Shown one piece after another: positions 7,627 to 16,889 of a stretch of 64,000 nucleotides of DNA. Each line of letters starts with the position of its first letter. Positions within the stretch are counted from its first letter, which is position 1. The stretch lies in the NCBI GenBank assembly GCA_900012615.1, contig LT009756.1:512035-576034 (forward strand), given 5' to 3'. The notes beneath the pieces were generated by a model. It did not search any database and was not told the origin of the DNA. It saw only the letters and a list, made by a program, of their open reading frames with translations. A program made the translations under genes and the position numbers. The stretch is from Agrobacterium genomosp. 13 str. CFBP 6927 (GTDB lineage Bacteria; Pseudomonadota; Alphaproteobacteria; Rhizobiales; Rhizobiaceae).

Positions 7627-9312
7627 ATGAACGCCCATACCAGACAGGACACTTCCATGACCGCTTCGGTGACTTCCGCTTTGACGCCCAACAAGGACTG
7701 GTGGCGCGGCGCTGTTATCTATCAGATCTACCCGCGCTCCTATCAGGACTCCAATGGCGACGGCATTGGCGACCTCAAGGGCATCACCGACCGTCTGGCG
7801 CATATTGCCGCCCTCGGTGCCGATGCGATCTGGATTTCGCCCTTCTTCACCTCGCCGATGAAGGATTTCGGTTACGACGTCTCGAATTATGTCGATGTCG
7901 ATCCGATGTTCGGCACGCTTGCCGATTTCGACGGGCTGATCGCGGAGGCCCATCGCCTCGGTATCCGCGTCATGATCGACCTCGTCATGTCGCATACGTC
8001 AGACCAGCATCCGTGGTTCGTGGAAAGCCGCGCCAGCCGCAGCAATCCGAAATCGAACTGGTATGTCTGGTCGGACAGCAAGCCGGACGGCACGCCGCCC
8101 AATAACTGGCTGTCGATCTTCGGGGGCTCCGCCTGGCAGTGGGATCCGACCCGCATGCAATATTACATGCACAACTTCCTGACCTCGCAGCCGGACCTCA
8201 ACCTGCATAATCCGGAAGTTCAGGAAGAGCTGCTGAACATCACCCGCTTCTGGCTGAAGCGCGGCGTCGACGGTTTCCGCCTCGATACCATCAACTTCTA
8301 TTTCCACGACCTTGAGCTGCGCGACAACCCGGCGCTGGCGCCGGAGCGCCGTAATGCCTCCACCGCCCCGGCGGTCAATCCCTATAATTTCCAGGAGCAT
8401 CTCTACGACAAGAACCGCCCGGAAAATATCGCCTTCCTGAAGCGCTTCCGCGCGGTGCTGGACGAGTTTCCGGATATCGCCGCCGTCGGCGAGGTGGGTG
8501 ATAGCCAGCGCGGTCTCGAAATCGTCGGTGAATATACCTCCGGCGATGACAAGATGCAGATGTGCTACGCCTTCGAATTCCTCGCCCCCGATGCGCTCAC
8601 ACCGCAGCGCGTCGCCGATGTGCAGGCGGATTTTGCGAAAGCCGCACCGGAAGGCTGGGCCTGCTGGGCCTTCTCCAACCACGATGTCGTGCGCCATGTC
8701 AGCCGCTGGGGCGAGCATGTCGAAGATAAGGACGCCTTCGCCAAGGTGCTTTCGGCGCTCTTGATGACGCAGCGTGGCTCCGTCTGCATTTATGAGGGTG
8801 AAGAACTCGGTCTCACCGAAGCGGATATTGCTTTCGAAGATTTGCAGGATCCCTACGGCATCCAGTTCTGGCCGGAATTCAAGGGCCGCGACGGTTGCCG
8901 CACGCCGATGGTGTGGGATGCCGGCCATGCGCAGGCCGGTTTCTCGACCGCCGACAAGACGTGGCTGCCCATTCCGGCCGAGCACAAGCAGCGCGCCGTC
9001 AGCGCCCAGCAGGGCAACGAGGCCTCGGTGCTGGAACATTATCGCCGCTTCCTGAGCTTCCGCAAAAAGCACCCCGCTTTTGCCAAAGGCGGCATCGAAT
9101 TCCAGCCAGTTGAGGGTGAAGTGCTGAGCTACACCCGCACGCTCGGCAATGAAACCGTTCTGTGCCTCTTCAATCTGTCCGCAACGCCGGCAAAGGCCAC
9201 GCTGCCGGAAGGGAACTGGGAGGTTCTCGAAGGCCACGGCTTTGCAGGCGGTCTTGAAGGCAGAAGCGTAGAACTTCCGGCATGGGGCGCATTCTTCGCC
9301 CGTTACGCCTGA
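7627..9312 (+). CDS. aglA: Cytoplasmic alpha-glucosidase AglA (GH13)
   Basis: This enzyme hydrolyses terminal alpha-glucosidic bonds of imported disaccharides. The 561-residue GH13 protein shows all four conserved regions: DLVMSHTSDQHPW (region I), GVDGFRLDTINF with the nucleophile Asp near residue 220, AAVGEVGD with the acid/base Glu near 289, and FSNHDVVR with the stabilising Asp near 353. No signal peptide is seen, so it acts in the cytoplasm on sugar delivered by AglEFGK. The start at 7627 lies 8-10 bases after the GGAGGC that closes aglG; a second ATG at 7657 is also possible. Exact specificity (sucrose, maltose, trehalulose, isomaltose type) cannot be read from the sequence. Confidence 0.93.
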   Translation: MNAHTRQDTSMTASVTSALTPNKDWWRGAVIYQIYPRSYQDSNGDGIGDLKGITDRLAHIAALGADAIWISPFFTSPMKDFGYDVSNYVDVDPMFGTLADFDGLIAEAHRLGIRVMIDLVMSHTSDQHPWFVESRASRSNPKSNWYVWSDSKPDGTPPNNWLSIFGGSAWQWDPTRMQYYMHNFLTSQPDLNLHNPEVQEELLNITRFWLKRGVDGFRLDTINFYFHDLELRDNPALAPERRNASTAPAVNPYNFQEHLYDKNRPENIAFLKRFRAVLDEFPDIAAVGEVGDSQRGLEIVGEYTSGDDKMQMCYAFEFLAPDALTPQRVADVQADFAKAAPEGWACWAFSNHDVVRHVSRWGEHVEDKDAFAKVLSALLMTQRGSVCIYEGEELGLTEADIAFEDLQDPYGIQFWPEFKGRDGCRTPMVWDAGHAQAGFSTADKTWLPIPAEHKQRAVSAQQGNEASVLEHYRRFLSFRKKHPAFAKGGIEFQPVEGEVLSYTRTLGNETVLCLFNLSATPAKATLPEGNWEVLEGHGFAGGLEGRSVELPAWGAFFARYA

Positions 9313-9332
9313 CAGATGAGGGAGGAACACCC

Positions 9333-10421
9333 ATGACAAGTCTCGTTCTCAAGGATATCCGCAAATCATACGGGCAGGTGAAGGTCCTGCACGGCATCGA
9401 TCTTCAGATCGAACAGGGCGAATTCATCGTTTTCGTCGGTCCCTCGGGCTGTGGAAAATCGACGCTGCTGCGCATGATCGCCGGTCTGGAGGAAATCACC
9501 GGTGGCGAGATGTATATTGACGGCCAGCTCGTCAACGAAATCCCGCCCTCCCGGCGGGGTATTGCCATGGTGTTCCAGTCCTATGCGCTTTATCCGCATA
9601 TGACCGTCTATGACAACATGGCCTTCGGCATGAAGATCGCGAAAGAGAACAAGCAGGAGATCGACCGCCGCGTTCGCGCCGCGGCTGAAATCCTGCAACT
9701 GACGCAATATCTGGAGCGTCTGCCCAAGGCGCTCTCTGGCGGCCAGCGCCAGCGTGTCGCCATCGGCCGCGCCATCTGCCGCAATCCGAAAGTCTTCCTG
9801 TTCGATGAGCCCTTGTCGAACCTCGATGCGGCGCTGCGTGTCGCCACCCGCATCGAGATCGCCAAGCTCAACGAGCAGATGGCCGATACCACGATGATCT
9901 ACGTCACCCACGACCAGGTGGAGGCGATGACGCTGGCGGACCGTATCGTCGTTCTGAATGCCGGTCGTGTGGAGCAGGTGGGTGCGCCGCTCGAACTTTA
10001 CGAAAGGCCGGCCAATCTCTTCGTGGCGCGCTTCATCGGCTCGCCCGCCATGAACATCATCGCTGCAAAGATTACCGGAACCGGCGAGCGGACCTCCATC
10101 GAACTTGCCGGCGGCAAGGCGCTCGCGGTTTATGTTCCCACGCCCGCAACCGAAAAGGGCAAGGCGGCAAGCTTCGGTGTGCGGCCGGAAGATCTGAGCA
10201 TCGTCACCGGGGACGATTATCTTTTCGAGGGAAAAGTCGCGATCGTCGAGGCGCTCGGCGAAGTGACGCTGCTTTATCTCGAAGCGCCCAAGGGGCAGGA
10301 ACCGATCATCGTCAAGGTGCCGGGCATCGTTTCCGTCGGCAAGGGCGAAACCCTGCGTTTTGCCGCACCGCAGGAAAAGCTTCATCTCTTCGACGCCGAC
10401 GGAAAGACCTATCGCAGGTAA
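9333..10421 (+). CDS. aglK: Alpha-glucoside ABC transporter ATPase AglK
   Basis: This is the nucleotide-binding subunit (362 residues) of the importer, of the MalK/UgpC type. Walker A is GPSGCGKST (residues 36-44), the signature is LSGGQRQRV, Walker B is VFLFDEPLSNLDA and the switch His is in VTHDQVEAM. About 120 C-terminal residues form the MalK-like TOBE regulatory domain (ASFGVRPEDL). The start at 9333 has GGGAGGA upstream. It is the last gene of the operon, with a terminator 24 bp after the stop. Confidence 0.95.
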   Translation: MTSLVLKDIRKSYGQVKVLHGIDLQIEQGEFIVFVGPSGCGKSTLLRMIAGLEEITGGEMYIDGQLVNEIPPSRRGIAMVFQSYALYPHMTVYDNMAFGMKIAKENKQEIDRRVRAAAEILQLTQYLERLPKALSGGQRQRVAIGRAICRNPKVFLFDEPLSNLDAALRVATRIEIAKLNEQMADTTMIYVTHDQVEAMTLADRIVVLNAGRVEQVGAPLELYERPANLFVARFIGSPAMNIIAAKITGTGERTSIELAGGKALAVYVPTPATEKGKAASFGVRPEDLSIVTGDDYLFEGKVAIVEALGEVTLLYLEAPKGQEPIIVKVPGIVSVGKGETLRFAAPQEKLHLFDADGKTYRR

Positions 10422-10444
10422 TTGCCATCGATACCGAAACCGAG

Positions 10445-10486
10445 CCCCGGAAGGCCTTCGTTCCGGGGGTTCCTCCGGCCTTTTTT
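10445..10486 (+). terminator. Terminator of the agl operon
   Basis: CCCCGGAA (10445-10452) pairs with TTCCGGGG (10461-10468), and a T6 run follows at 10481-10486. It lies just after aglK. Confidence 0.75.
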
Positions 10487-10662
10487 GCCGTTGTGGAAAA
10501 ACGTTGAAAATGTCCCGCTTCCGGTCTGTTTAAGCCTGCGCTGATATGAATTGTTAAAGACTATGGCCTAGTTTCTATCCATTGATAGAGCATGGGAGTC
10601 CGGGCGTGCAGAGCAGTGCGGGTGTCATCAGGAATAACTACCTGAGCAAGGAAGAATCCTTC

Positions 10663-11019
10663 ATGTACGACCGCGAAAGCCGGTTTCGCATGGAAGATAC
10701 CATGAATGCGGCGCGCATCGAATATACTGAAAAGGCCGTCATGCACATGGCGGCGCGGCGCTGCGACGTCATCCGCATCTCCCAGACGGAAGCCGTGCTG
10801 GCGCTGATAACGAAATACAATCTGCCCAACCAGTTCTATCTCGATATTCCCGACGCCCGTATCAGCAAAATCGGCTGCGTTCTGTTGCGCGTCAACGCCA
10901 ACAACACCATCCACGTCCGCTTCCTGCGGATGCTGACGCAGAAGGAACTGGACCGCATCTTCGTGTTCAGCACGCATCCGGCGCATAGGGACCGGAAGCT
11001 GGATATCCGGTCGTTCTAA
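10663..11019 (+). CDS. Small PilZ-like conserved protein
   Basis: This is a 118-residue soluble protein with no signal peptide. The C-terminal half (ARISKIGCVLLRVNANNTIH then VRFLRMLTQKEL) resembles the last strands of PilZ domains. The RxxxR and D/NxSxxG c-di-GMP-binding motifs are not evident, so any PilZ kinship would be to a degenerate, possibly non-binding form. The start at 10663 (MYDRESRF) follows AAGGAAGAATCC. Earlier GTG starts would add about 27 residues. It stands alone between the agl terminator and a convergent phosphatase. I do not recognise a specific function. Confidence 0.6.
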   Translation: MYDRESRFRMEDTMNAARIEYTEKAVMHMAARRCDVIRISQTEAVLALITKYNLPNQFYLDIPDARISKIGCVLLRVNANNTIHVRFLRMLTQKELDRIFVFSTHPAHRDRKLDIRSF

Positions 11020-11041
11020 AATCAGATGATCGGCGACGGTC

Positions 11042-12406
11042 TTAAGAAAGCCCGCCCAAAACCGTCTGCTTCAGCTTCACATCCGGCACCTCGGTAAAGG
11101 CAAGATCGCTGCGGCCGAAATAGGATTTCTGGTTGGTGGCGGACCAGTCGTTGCAGACCAGCTTGTAGCGCTCTTTCACTTCCGGCTTTTCCGGCATGGC
11201 GTAGAGATAGTCGCCGGTGCGTGCGGCGAGCGGAATGTCGCCGTCCTGATTGCAGCGCTTGAGGATTTGGGCGAGTGCCTCGCCATCCACTTCCGCCACC
11301 ATCAGCTTGCCGTCGAAACGCAGCGAGGCGTTGAAATCGTAGCGGCGAATATCGCCCTCGGGCAGGCCGGCACCAAACGAAGTGTGGCCGACGAAGCCGA
11401 CATCCGCGCCGGTTTTGGCGGCGATGAGCTGCGCCACATGGCGGCCCGCCTCATCGACGGTCATTGCCTTCGCCGATTTTCCGACGATTGCCTTTTCTTC
11501 GGCCGTGAGGTGCTTTTCGAGTGTCTGTTCGATCAGCGTCTTGAGAGCGGGGGAGGCGGGAGCGCTGCGATCGATCGTGACGGTCTCGATGGCCGCAGCC
11601 TTGCCGGGAGCCGCAATCGTCGCCACCGTCATGGAGGTGCACCATGAGCCGGTATGGACATAGCGGGTAGCGCCCTGTTCATGCACGAAGTTCAGATGGT
11701 CATGGCCACCGACCAGCAGGGTGCCGTCCGGCAGCAGCGGCAGTATATCGCGGTCGGCGACAACGCCGGCATGGCTGAGAACGATGTTGGTCGCATCCGG
11801 TTTGACGATCCCAGGCAGATTGGCCTTCGCCCATTCGAACGGCTGCGGAATGTCCAGCATCTCGCGCGTGGCCTTCGGATAGGTGTTGATCGCATTGGTG
11901 GCGAGACCCGCCACAACGACCTTCCGTCCGCCGACGCTTACTTGGGCGCTGGCCGCCGCATAGGGTTTTCCGCTACGCTTGTCGATGATGTTGGAAAGCA
12001 CGGTGATGCCGAGCGCCTGCGCGCGGGTGACGAAATTGGAAAGGTCGTTGTCGATGTCAGGCTCATGATTGCCGATATTGACGACGGTGGGGGCGAGTTT
12101 TGCGAGCGCCGCCAGAAATGTCCATTCGATCTCGCTGGCCGAACGGGCGGCCACGGCATTACCGATCTCGAACAGGTCGCCGTTCAGCAAGATGATATGG
12201 GGCGCCTTGTCGGCGGCGATGCGTGTTTCAACGGCCGCGAGAAGCTGGCCGATGCGCTCATAGGCCGAATGCAGGTCGGAGATGACGATTGCACGCAGCG
12301 CCACGTCCTGCGCCATCGCTGGCTTTGCAGCCACCATCAGCGGCAACAGGGCGGTGCCCGCCATAAGCTTCAGCACATCGCGGCGTTTGCTCGAGAAAAT
12401 CGTCAT
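11042..12406 (-). CDS. Exported metallophosphatase / 5'-nucleotidase-like protein
   Basis: This 454-residue protein begins with a Tat-type signal (SSKRRDVLKLMAGTALL, cleavage near AMA-QD) and carries the calcineurin-like two-metal motifs ISDLHS, NGDLFE, GNHEPD, LSHAG and GGHDHLNFV in order. The C-terminal 200 residues match the 5'-nucleotidase C-terminal domain that contacts the base. The likely role is periplasmic hydrolysis of nucleotides or sugar nucleotides for phosphate and nucleoside scavenging. The start at 12406 puts the twin arginines near residue 8; two or three longer starts exist and none has a strong ribosome site. The substrate is not determined. Confidence 0.8.
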   Translation of the reverse strand: MTIFSSKRRDVLKLMAGTALLPLMVAAKPAMAQDVALRAIVISDLHSAYERIGQLLAAVETRIAADKAPHIILLNGDLFEIGNAVAARSASEIEWTFLAALAKLAPTVVNIGNHEPDIDNDLSNFVTRAQALGITVLSNIIDKRSGKPYAAASAQVSVGGRKVVVAGLATNAINTYPKATREMLDIPQPFEWAKANLPGIVKPDATNIVLSHAGVVADRDILPLLPDGTLLVGGHDHLNFVHEQGATRYVHTGSWCTSMTVATIAAPGKAAAIETVTIDRSAPASPALKTLIEQTLEKHLTAEEKAIVGKSAKAMTVDEAGRHVAQLIAAKTGADVGFVGHTSFGAGLPEGDIRRYDFNASLRFDGKLMVAEVDGEALAQILKRCNQDGDIPLAARTGDYLYAMPEKPEVKERYKLVCNDWSATNQKSYFGRSDLAFTEVPDVKLKQTVLGGLS

Positions 12407-12581
12407 GTCAGGCCCCATCATCCGAAACTGCACCGCCGTCCCGCGGCTGGCTGAGAAGGCCCTAAAGGGCGATCATCACAGCCGCATGACAAGTCTGACG
12501 TTTAAGACATGGGAAATAAAGCGGTTTCTGCGCCAGCTCTCGGCGATGAGAGGTGCATTCAGGCGATACCGCAAAGTGGGG

Positions 12582-12619
12582 TTGAAAGGCGAAAGCCGCA
12601 TCCGGCCTTCGCCCTTCAA
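12582..12619 (-). terminator. Hairpin at the end of the zwf-pgl-edd operon
   Basis: Two 16-base arms (12582-12597 and 12604-12619) flank a 6-base loop, starting 4 bp after the edd stop. Two positions pair only as G-U wobbles in minus-strand RNA and mismatch in plus-strand RNA. This shows the structure belongs to the edd transcript. No U-run follows, so it may be a Rho-assisted end or a 3' stabilising hairpin. Confidence 0.55.
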
Positions 12620-12622
12620 AAA

Positions 12623-14443
12623 TCAATGGAACAGAACGCTCGCGCCCTGATCGGCCGGACCGGCATTGCGGCGGAAGGGGGCGAAAAGCTCGCGGCCCAT
12701 GCCCCATTCATTGCCGGAAAGATCGGCGCGCGCCGGTTCGCGTTTCGCCAGTTCGGCGGCCGAAACGAGCACTTCCAGCGTGCCTGAGATTGCGTCCAGA
12801 CGGATGATGTCGCCATCGCGGATAAGCGAGATCGGGCCGCAATCGGAAGCTTCCGGCGTGACATGGATGGCGGCCGGCACCTTGCCGGAAGCGCCGGACA
12901 TGCGCCCGTCGGTCACCAGGGCCACCTTGAAGCCGCGATCCTGCAGCACGCCGAGCGGGGGTGTCAGACGGTGCAGCTCAGGCATGCCATTGGCCTTCGG
13001 TCCCTGGAAGCGGACGACGGCGATGAAGTCGCGGTTGAGCTTGCCGTCCTTGAACGCATCCTGAAGCTCCTGCTGGTCGTTGAACACGATTGCCGGCGCT
13101 TCGATGATGTGGCGCTCCGGCTTGACGGCGGAAATCTTGATGACCGATTTGCCGAGATTGCCCGTCAGCATCTTCAGACCGCCGGTCGGCTGGAACGGGG
13201 TCTCGATGCTGGAAAGCACCTTCGGGTCGTGGCTCTGCTCGGGCGAGGGCTGCCGGGTGACGGCGCCCTTTTCATCGAGCTTCGCATCCACGGTATAGGC
13301 TGAGAGACCCTGTCCGAAGACGGTGCGCACATCATCATGCACGAAGCCCTGTTTCAAAAGCTGCTTGATGAGGAAGCCCATGCCGCCGGCGGCGTGGAAG
13401 TGGTTCACATCGGCAAGACCGTTGGGGTAAACGCGGGCGAGCAGCGGCACGATGTCGGAAAGATCGGAAATATCCTGCCAGGTGAGGATAATGCCGGCGG
13501 CGCGCGCCATGGCGATCAGATGCATGGTGTGGTTGGTGGAACCGCCCGTCGCATGCAGGCCGACGACGCCGTTGACCACGGATCTTTCATCGATCATCTC
13601 GCCCGCCGGCGTGAATTCGTTGCCCTGCGCGGTAATCGCCAATGCCCGCTTCGTCGCCTCGCGCGTCAGCGCATCGCGCAGCGGCGTGCCGGGATTGATG
13701 AAGGAGGAACCGGGCATGTGGAAACCCATGATTTCCATCAGCATCTGGTTGGAATTGGCGGTGCCGTAGAAGGTGCAGGTGCCGGGGCCGTGATAGGATT
13801 TCGATTCCGCTTCCAGAAGCTCGGCGCGGCCGACCTTGCCTTCGGCATAAAGCTGGCGGATGCGGGATTTCTCGTCATTCGGCAGGCCGGATGTCATCGG
13901 GCCGGCGGGAACGAAGACGGCGGGCAGATGGCCGAAGGCGAGGGCCGCAATGACGAGGCCGGGCACGATCTTGTCGCAGACGCCGAGATAGACGGCGGCG
14001 TCGAACATGTTGTGCGACAGGCCGATGCCGGCTGCCATGGCGATGGCGTCGCGGGAAAACAGCGAAAGTTCCATGCCGGGCTGGCCTTGCGTCACGCCAT
14101 CGCACATGGCGGGAACCGCGCCTGCCACCTGGGCTATGCCGCCCGCTTCTTTTGCCGCATCGCGGATGATCGCCGGGAAGGTCTCATAGGGCTGGTGCGC
14201 CGAGAGCATGTCGTTATAGGCGGTGATGATGCCCAGATTGGGAACCCTGTCGCCGGCAAGGATGTCCTTGTCGGCGGGGGAACAGACCGCAAACCCATGC
14301 GCAAGATTGCCACAGGAAAGCACGGAGCGGTGAACGCCTTTTGAGACCTGCAGCCGCAGCCGCTCGAGATAGGTCTCGCGGTAAGGCTTGGAACGTTCGA
14401 CGATGCGGGCGGTGATGGCCTGAATGCGGGAATCGGCGGACAT
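12623..14443 (-). CDS. edd: Phosphogluconate dehydratase Edd
   Basis: Edd dehydrates 6-phosphogluconate to 2-keto-3-deoxy-6-phosphogluconate, the committing step of the Entner-Doudoroff pathway. The 606-residue product has the IlvD/Edd family length and cluster-binding cysteine regions ([39 protein letters not shown]) plus the C-terminal [20 protein letters not shown]. It is the third gene of zwf-pgl-edd, 125 bp after pgl. The aldolase gene (eda/kdgA) is not in the window. Confidence 0.97.
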   Translation of the reverse strand: MSADSRIQAITARIVERSKPYRETYLERLRLQVSKGVHRSVLSCGNLAHGFAVCSPADKDILAGDRVPNLGIITAYNDMLSAHQPYETFPAIIRDAAKEAGGIAQVAGAVPAMCDGVTQGQPGMELSLFSRDAIAMAAGIGLSHNMFDAAVYLGVCDKIVPGLVIAALAFGHLPAVFVPAGPMTSGLPNDEKSRIRQLYAEGKVGRAELLEAESKSYHGPGTCTFYGTANSNQMLMEIMGFHMPGSSFINPGTPLRDALTREATKRALAITAQGNEFTPAGEMIDERSVVNGVVGLHATGGSTNHTMHLIAMARAAGIILTWQDISDLSDIVPLLARVYPNGLADVNHFHAAGGMGFLIKQLLKQGFVHDDVRTVFGQGLSAYTVDAKLDEKGAVTRQPSPEQSHDPKVLSSIETPFQPTGGLKMLTGNLGKSVIKISAVKPERHIIEAPAIVFNDQQELQDAFKDGKLNRDFIAVVRFQGPKANGMPELHRLTPPLGVLQDRGFKVALVTDGRMSGASGKVPAAIHVTPEASDCGPISLIRDGDIIRLDAISGTLEVLVSAAELAKREPARADLSGNEWGMGRELFAPFRRNAGPADQGASVLFH

Positions 14444-14568
14444 GGGCGTTCATCCTGTTCGTTGGTCGGCAACCGGCGTTCCGGGAGGTGAACGGCCGGT
14501 TGTCGTGTTTCAGTCTTCATGTCTTCGGGGCGCTTTTCGCGGGCCGCAGAGGCGGCAACCGCGTTGGC

Positions 14569-15267
14569 TTATGGCGCCCAGTATATATCCACGGGCGTTT
14601 CAGCGCGATTCAGCACGGCCCGGATCGGCATTTCATCCTCATCCTCGCCCGACTGTGCTTTTTCCAGCGTCGCCTTCTTGGCAGCACCTTCGATATGCAG
14701 CACCAGAAACTCGGCATCGTGCAGGCTGGAGAAGTTGAAGGTCAACCGCTCCTCTCCCGCATTCTCTGCCGCCATGGTCAAAACGCCGCGCGGTTCATCG
14801 AGGTCCAGCGCTTCGTAGAGATTGTCTCCACCGGGGAAAAACGATGCCGTGTGGCCATCCGTTCCCATGCCGAGAATGACGACATCGAAGGGATCGCAGA
14901 TCGCCTCGGTCTTGACGGTCGCAAGCGTCGCGGCATCTTCCGGCGAGGCCGCCGGCTGGAACAGCGGCACGAAATAGGCCGACTTCGCCTTGTCCTGCAA
15001 AAGGTTCTCGGCAACGAGGCGGTGGTTCGAACGGTCGCTTTCCGGCGGCACGAAACGCTCGTCCACCAGCGTCACGCTGATATTGGGCCAGTCGAGATCG
15101 TGTTTGGAAAGCGCCTGAAAGAACAGCTTGGGCGTCGAACCGCCGGAGACGGCAATGCTTGCCGCGCCGCGATCCTTCGTTGCCGCATCAAGGCGTTTGG
15201 CAACCTCCGCCGAAAGAGCGGTTGCCAGTTCGGCGGCGGTGTCGAAGACGTGGATCGTTTCGCTCAT
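14569..15267 (-). CDS. pgl: 6-phosphogluconolactonase Pgl
   Basis: Pgl hydrolyses 6-phosphogluconolactone made by Zwf. The 232-residue protein belongs to the DevB/NagB-like family, with IAVSGGSTPKLFFQAL as the phosphate-binding loop, VTLVDERFVPPESDRSN, and VVILGMGTDGHTASFFPG as the active-site string. The start at 15267 (MSETIHVF) leaves 10 bp after the zwf stop; the alternative at 15288 would overlap zwf. It is the middle gene of the operon. Confidence 0.95.
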   Translation of the reverse strand: MSETIHVFDTAAELATALSAEVAKRLDAATKDRGAASIAVSGGSTPKLFFQALSKHDLDWPNISVTLVDERFVPPESDRSNHRLVAENLLQDKAKSAYFVPLFQPAASPEDAATLATVKTEAICDPFDVVILGMGTDGHTASFFPGGDNLYEALDLDEPRGVLTMAAENAGEERLTFNFSSLHDAEFLVLHIEGAAKKATLEKAQSGEDEDEMPIRAVLNRAETPVDIYWAP

Positions 15268-15277
15268 CGCCAGGCCC

Positions 15278-16753
15278 TCAATCGGCATCGTGCCAGGTGC
15301 GGCCGTCGCGCTCGATCAGCGCGATGGAACCGCTCGGGCCCCAGGTTCCGGCAGTGTAACCCTGCACGCCCTGCGCCAGATCTTCCCAGCTCTTGAGAAT
15401 GGGATCGACCCAATCCCACGCCGCTTCCACTTCGTCGCGGCGCATGAACAGCGTCTGGTTGGAGCGGATGGTGTCCATCAACAGCCGCTCATAGGCATCG
15501 GGGCTGCGCACGTTGAAGGCTTCGGCAAAGCTCATGTCCAGCGAGACCTGACGCAGGCGCATGCCGCCCGGGCCGGGGTCCTTGATGAGGAGCGACTGCT
15601 TGACGCCTTCATCCGGCTGCAGGCGAATGACCAGCTTGTTGGCTTCGATCTTGCCGGCCGCATCGTCGAAGATCGAATGCGGGATCTGCTTGAAGGTGAC
15701 GACGATTTCCGAAACGCGGGTCGCGAGGCGTTTTCCCGTGCGGATGTAGAAGGGAACGCCGGCCCAGCGCCAGTTGGCGATTTCAGCCTTGATGGCGACG
15801 AAGGTTTCGGTGTTGGAAACGCCGCCTTCCAGCTCTTCCAGATAGCCCTTTACGGGACCACCGGCGGAAGCGCCGGCGCGGTACTGGCCGCGAACCGTCT
15901 GCTTTTCGACATTGCTGGTGTCGATCGGCTTCAGCGAGCGCAGAACCTTGAGCTTTTCATCACGCACGGCTTCCGCATTCATGGATGCGGGCGGCTCCAT
16001 GGCGACAAGGCAAAGCAGCTGCAGGATATGGTTCTGCACCATGTCGCGCAGTGCGCCGGCCTTGTCGTAATAACCGGCGCGGCCTTCAAGACCGACCGCT
16101 TCTGCAACCGTGATCTGAACGTGGTCGATATGGGCGGAATTCCACAGCGGCTCATAAAGCGCATTGGCGAAACGCAGCGCCATCAGGTTCTGCACTGTCT
16201 CCTTGCCGAGATAGTGGTCGATACGGAAGATCTGCTCTTCCTTGAAGACGTGGCCGATCGTGTCGTTCAGTTCCTGTGCGGAAGCCAGATCGCGGCCGAT
16301 CGGCTTTTCGACCACGATGCGGGTCGAGCGGGTGATGAGCTTGTGCTCGCGGATCTTGTCGGCAATATCGCCGAAAATGCCCGGCGCGACGGCCAGATAG
16401 AAGGCGCGCACGCGCTCCTTGCCCTCGTCCAGCAGCTTCTTCAGCACGTCCCAGCCATTGCTGCCCTTGGCATCAACAGGCACGTAGAAAAGCCTGTTCA
16501 GGAACACTGCAACCTGCGCGTCGTCGTATTCGCCGGCCTTCAGGTGCTCCTTCAGCGCGTCCTGCGCGAATTTGCGATATTCCTCGTGGCTCATGACTGA
16601 ACGCGACGCGCCGATGATGCGTGTCGGCTCCGTGAACTGGCCTTCGACCTGGCGATGATAAAGCGCCGGCAGAAGCTTGCGCTCGGCAAGATCGCCCGTG
16701 CCGCCGAAAACGACACAATCAAAAGGTTCAACAGGAATGATCTGACTGCTCAT
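15278..16753 (-). CDS. zwf: Glucose-6-phosphate 1-dehydrogenase Zwf
   Basis: Zwf oxidises glucose-6-phosphate to 6-phosphogluconolactone with NAD(P)+. The 491-residue product shows the Rossmann string FGGTGDLAERKLLPALY near the N-terminus and the catalytic RIDHYLGKETVQNLMALRF in the middle. The start at 16753 (MSSQIIPVEP) gives the usual rhizobial length; an upstream ATG at 16789 would add 12 residues. It is the first gene of zwf-pgl-edd. The upstream AT-rich region holds the palindrome AATCGATT (16796-16803), a possible regulator site. Confidence 0.97.
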   Translation of the reverse strand: MSSQIIPVEPFDCVVFGGTGDLAERKLLPALYHRQVEGQFTEPTRIIGASRSVMSHEEYRKFAQDALKEHLKAGEYDDAQVAVFLNRLFYVPVDAKGSNGWDVLKKLLDEGKERVRAFYLAVAPGIFGDIADKIREHKLITRSTRIVVEKPIGRDLASAQELNDTIGHVFKEEQIFRIDHYLGKETVQNLMALRFANALYEPLWNSAHIDHVQITVAEAVGLEGRAGYYDKAGALRDMVQNHILQLLCLVAMEPPASMNAEAVRDEKLKVLRSLKPIDTSNVEKQTVRGQYRAGASAGGPVKGYLEELEGGVSNTETFVAIKAEIANWRWAGVPFYIRTGKRLATRVSEIVVTFKQIPHSIFDDAAGKIEANKLVIRLQPDEGVKQSLLIKDPGPGGMRLRQVSLDMSFAEAFNVRSPDAYERLLMDTIRSNQTLFMRRDEVEAAWDWVDPILKSWEDLAQGVQGYTAGTWGPSGSIALIERDGRTWHDAD

Positions 16754-16889
16754 ATCGATTCTCTCGATCTTCAAAGGTTGGGGCATCAATAATCTAATCG
16801 ATTTAAAAATGCCAGACTCAGTTATGTGAAATTATGAATTTTGGTGTCGCCCGACCGTTTCGTTTCGGTAACTGGCTGTAAACATTATC

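Noticed and set aside
16796-16803. AATCGATT as a firm zwf operator
   Set aside because: An 8-bp AT-rich palindrome is too common to call; it is kept only as a mention under zwf.
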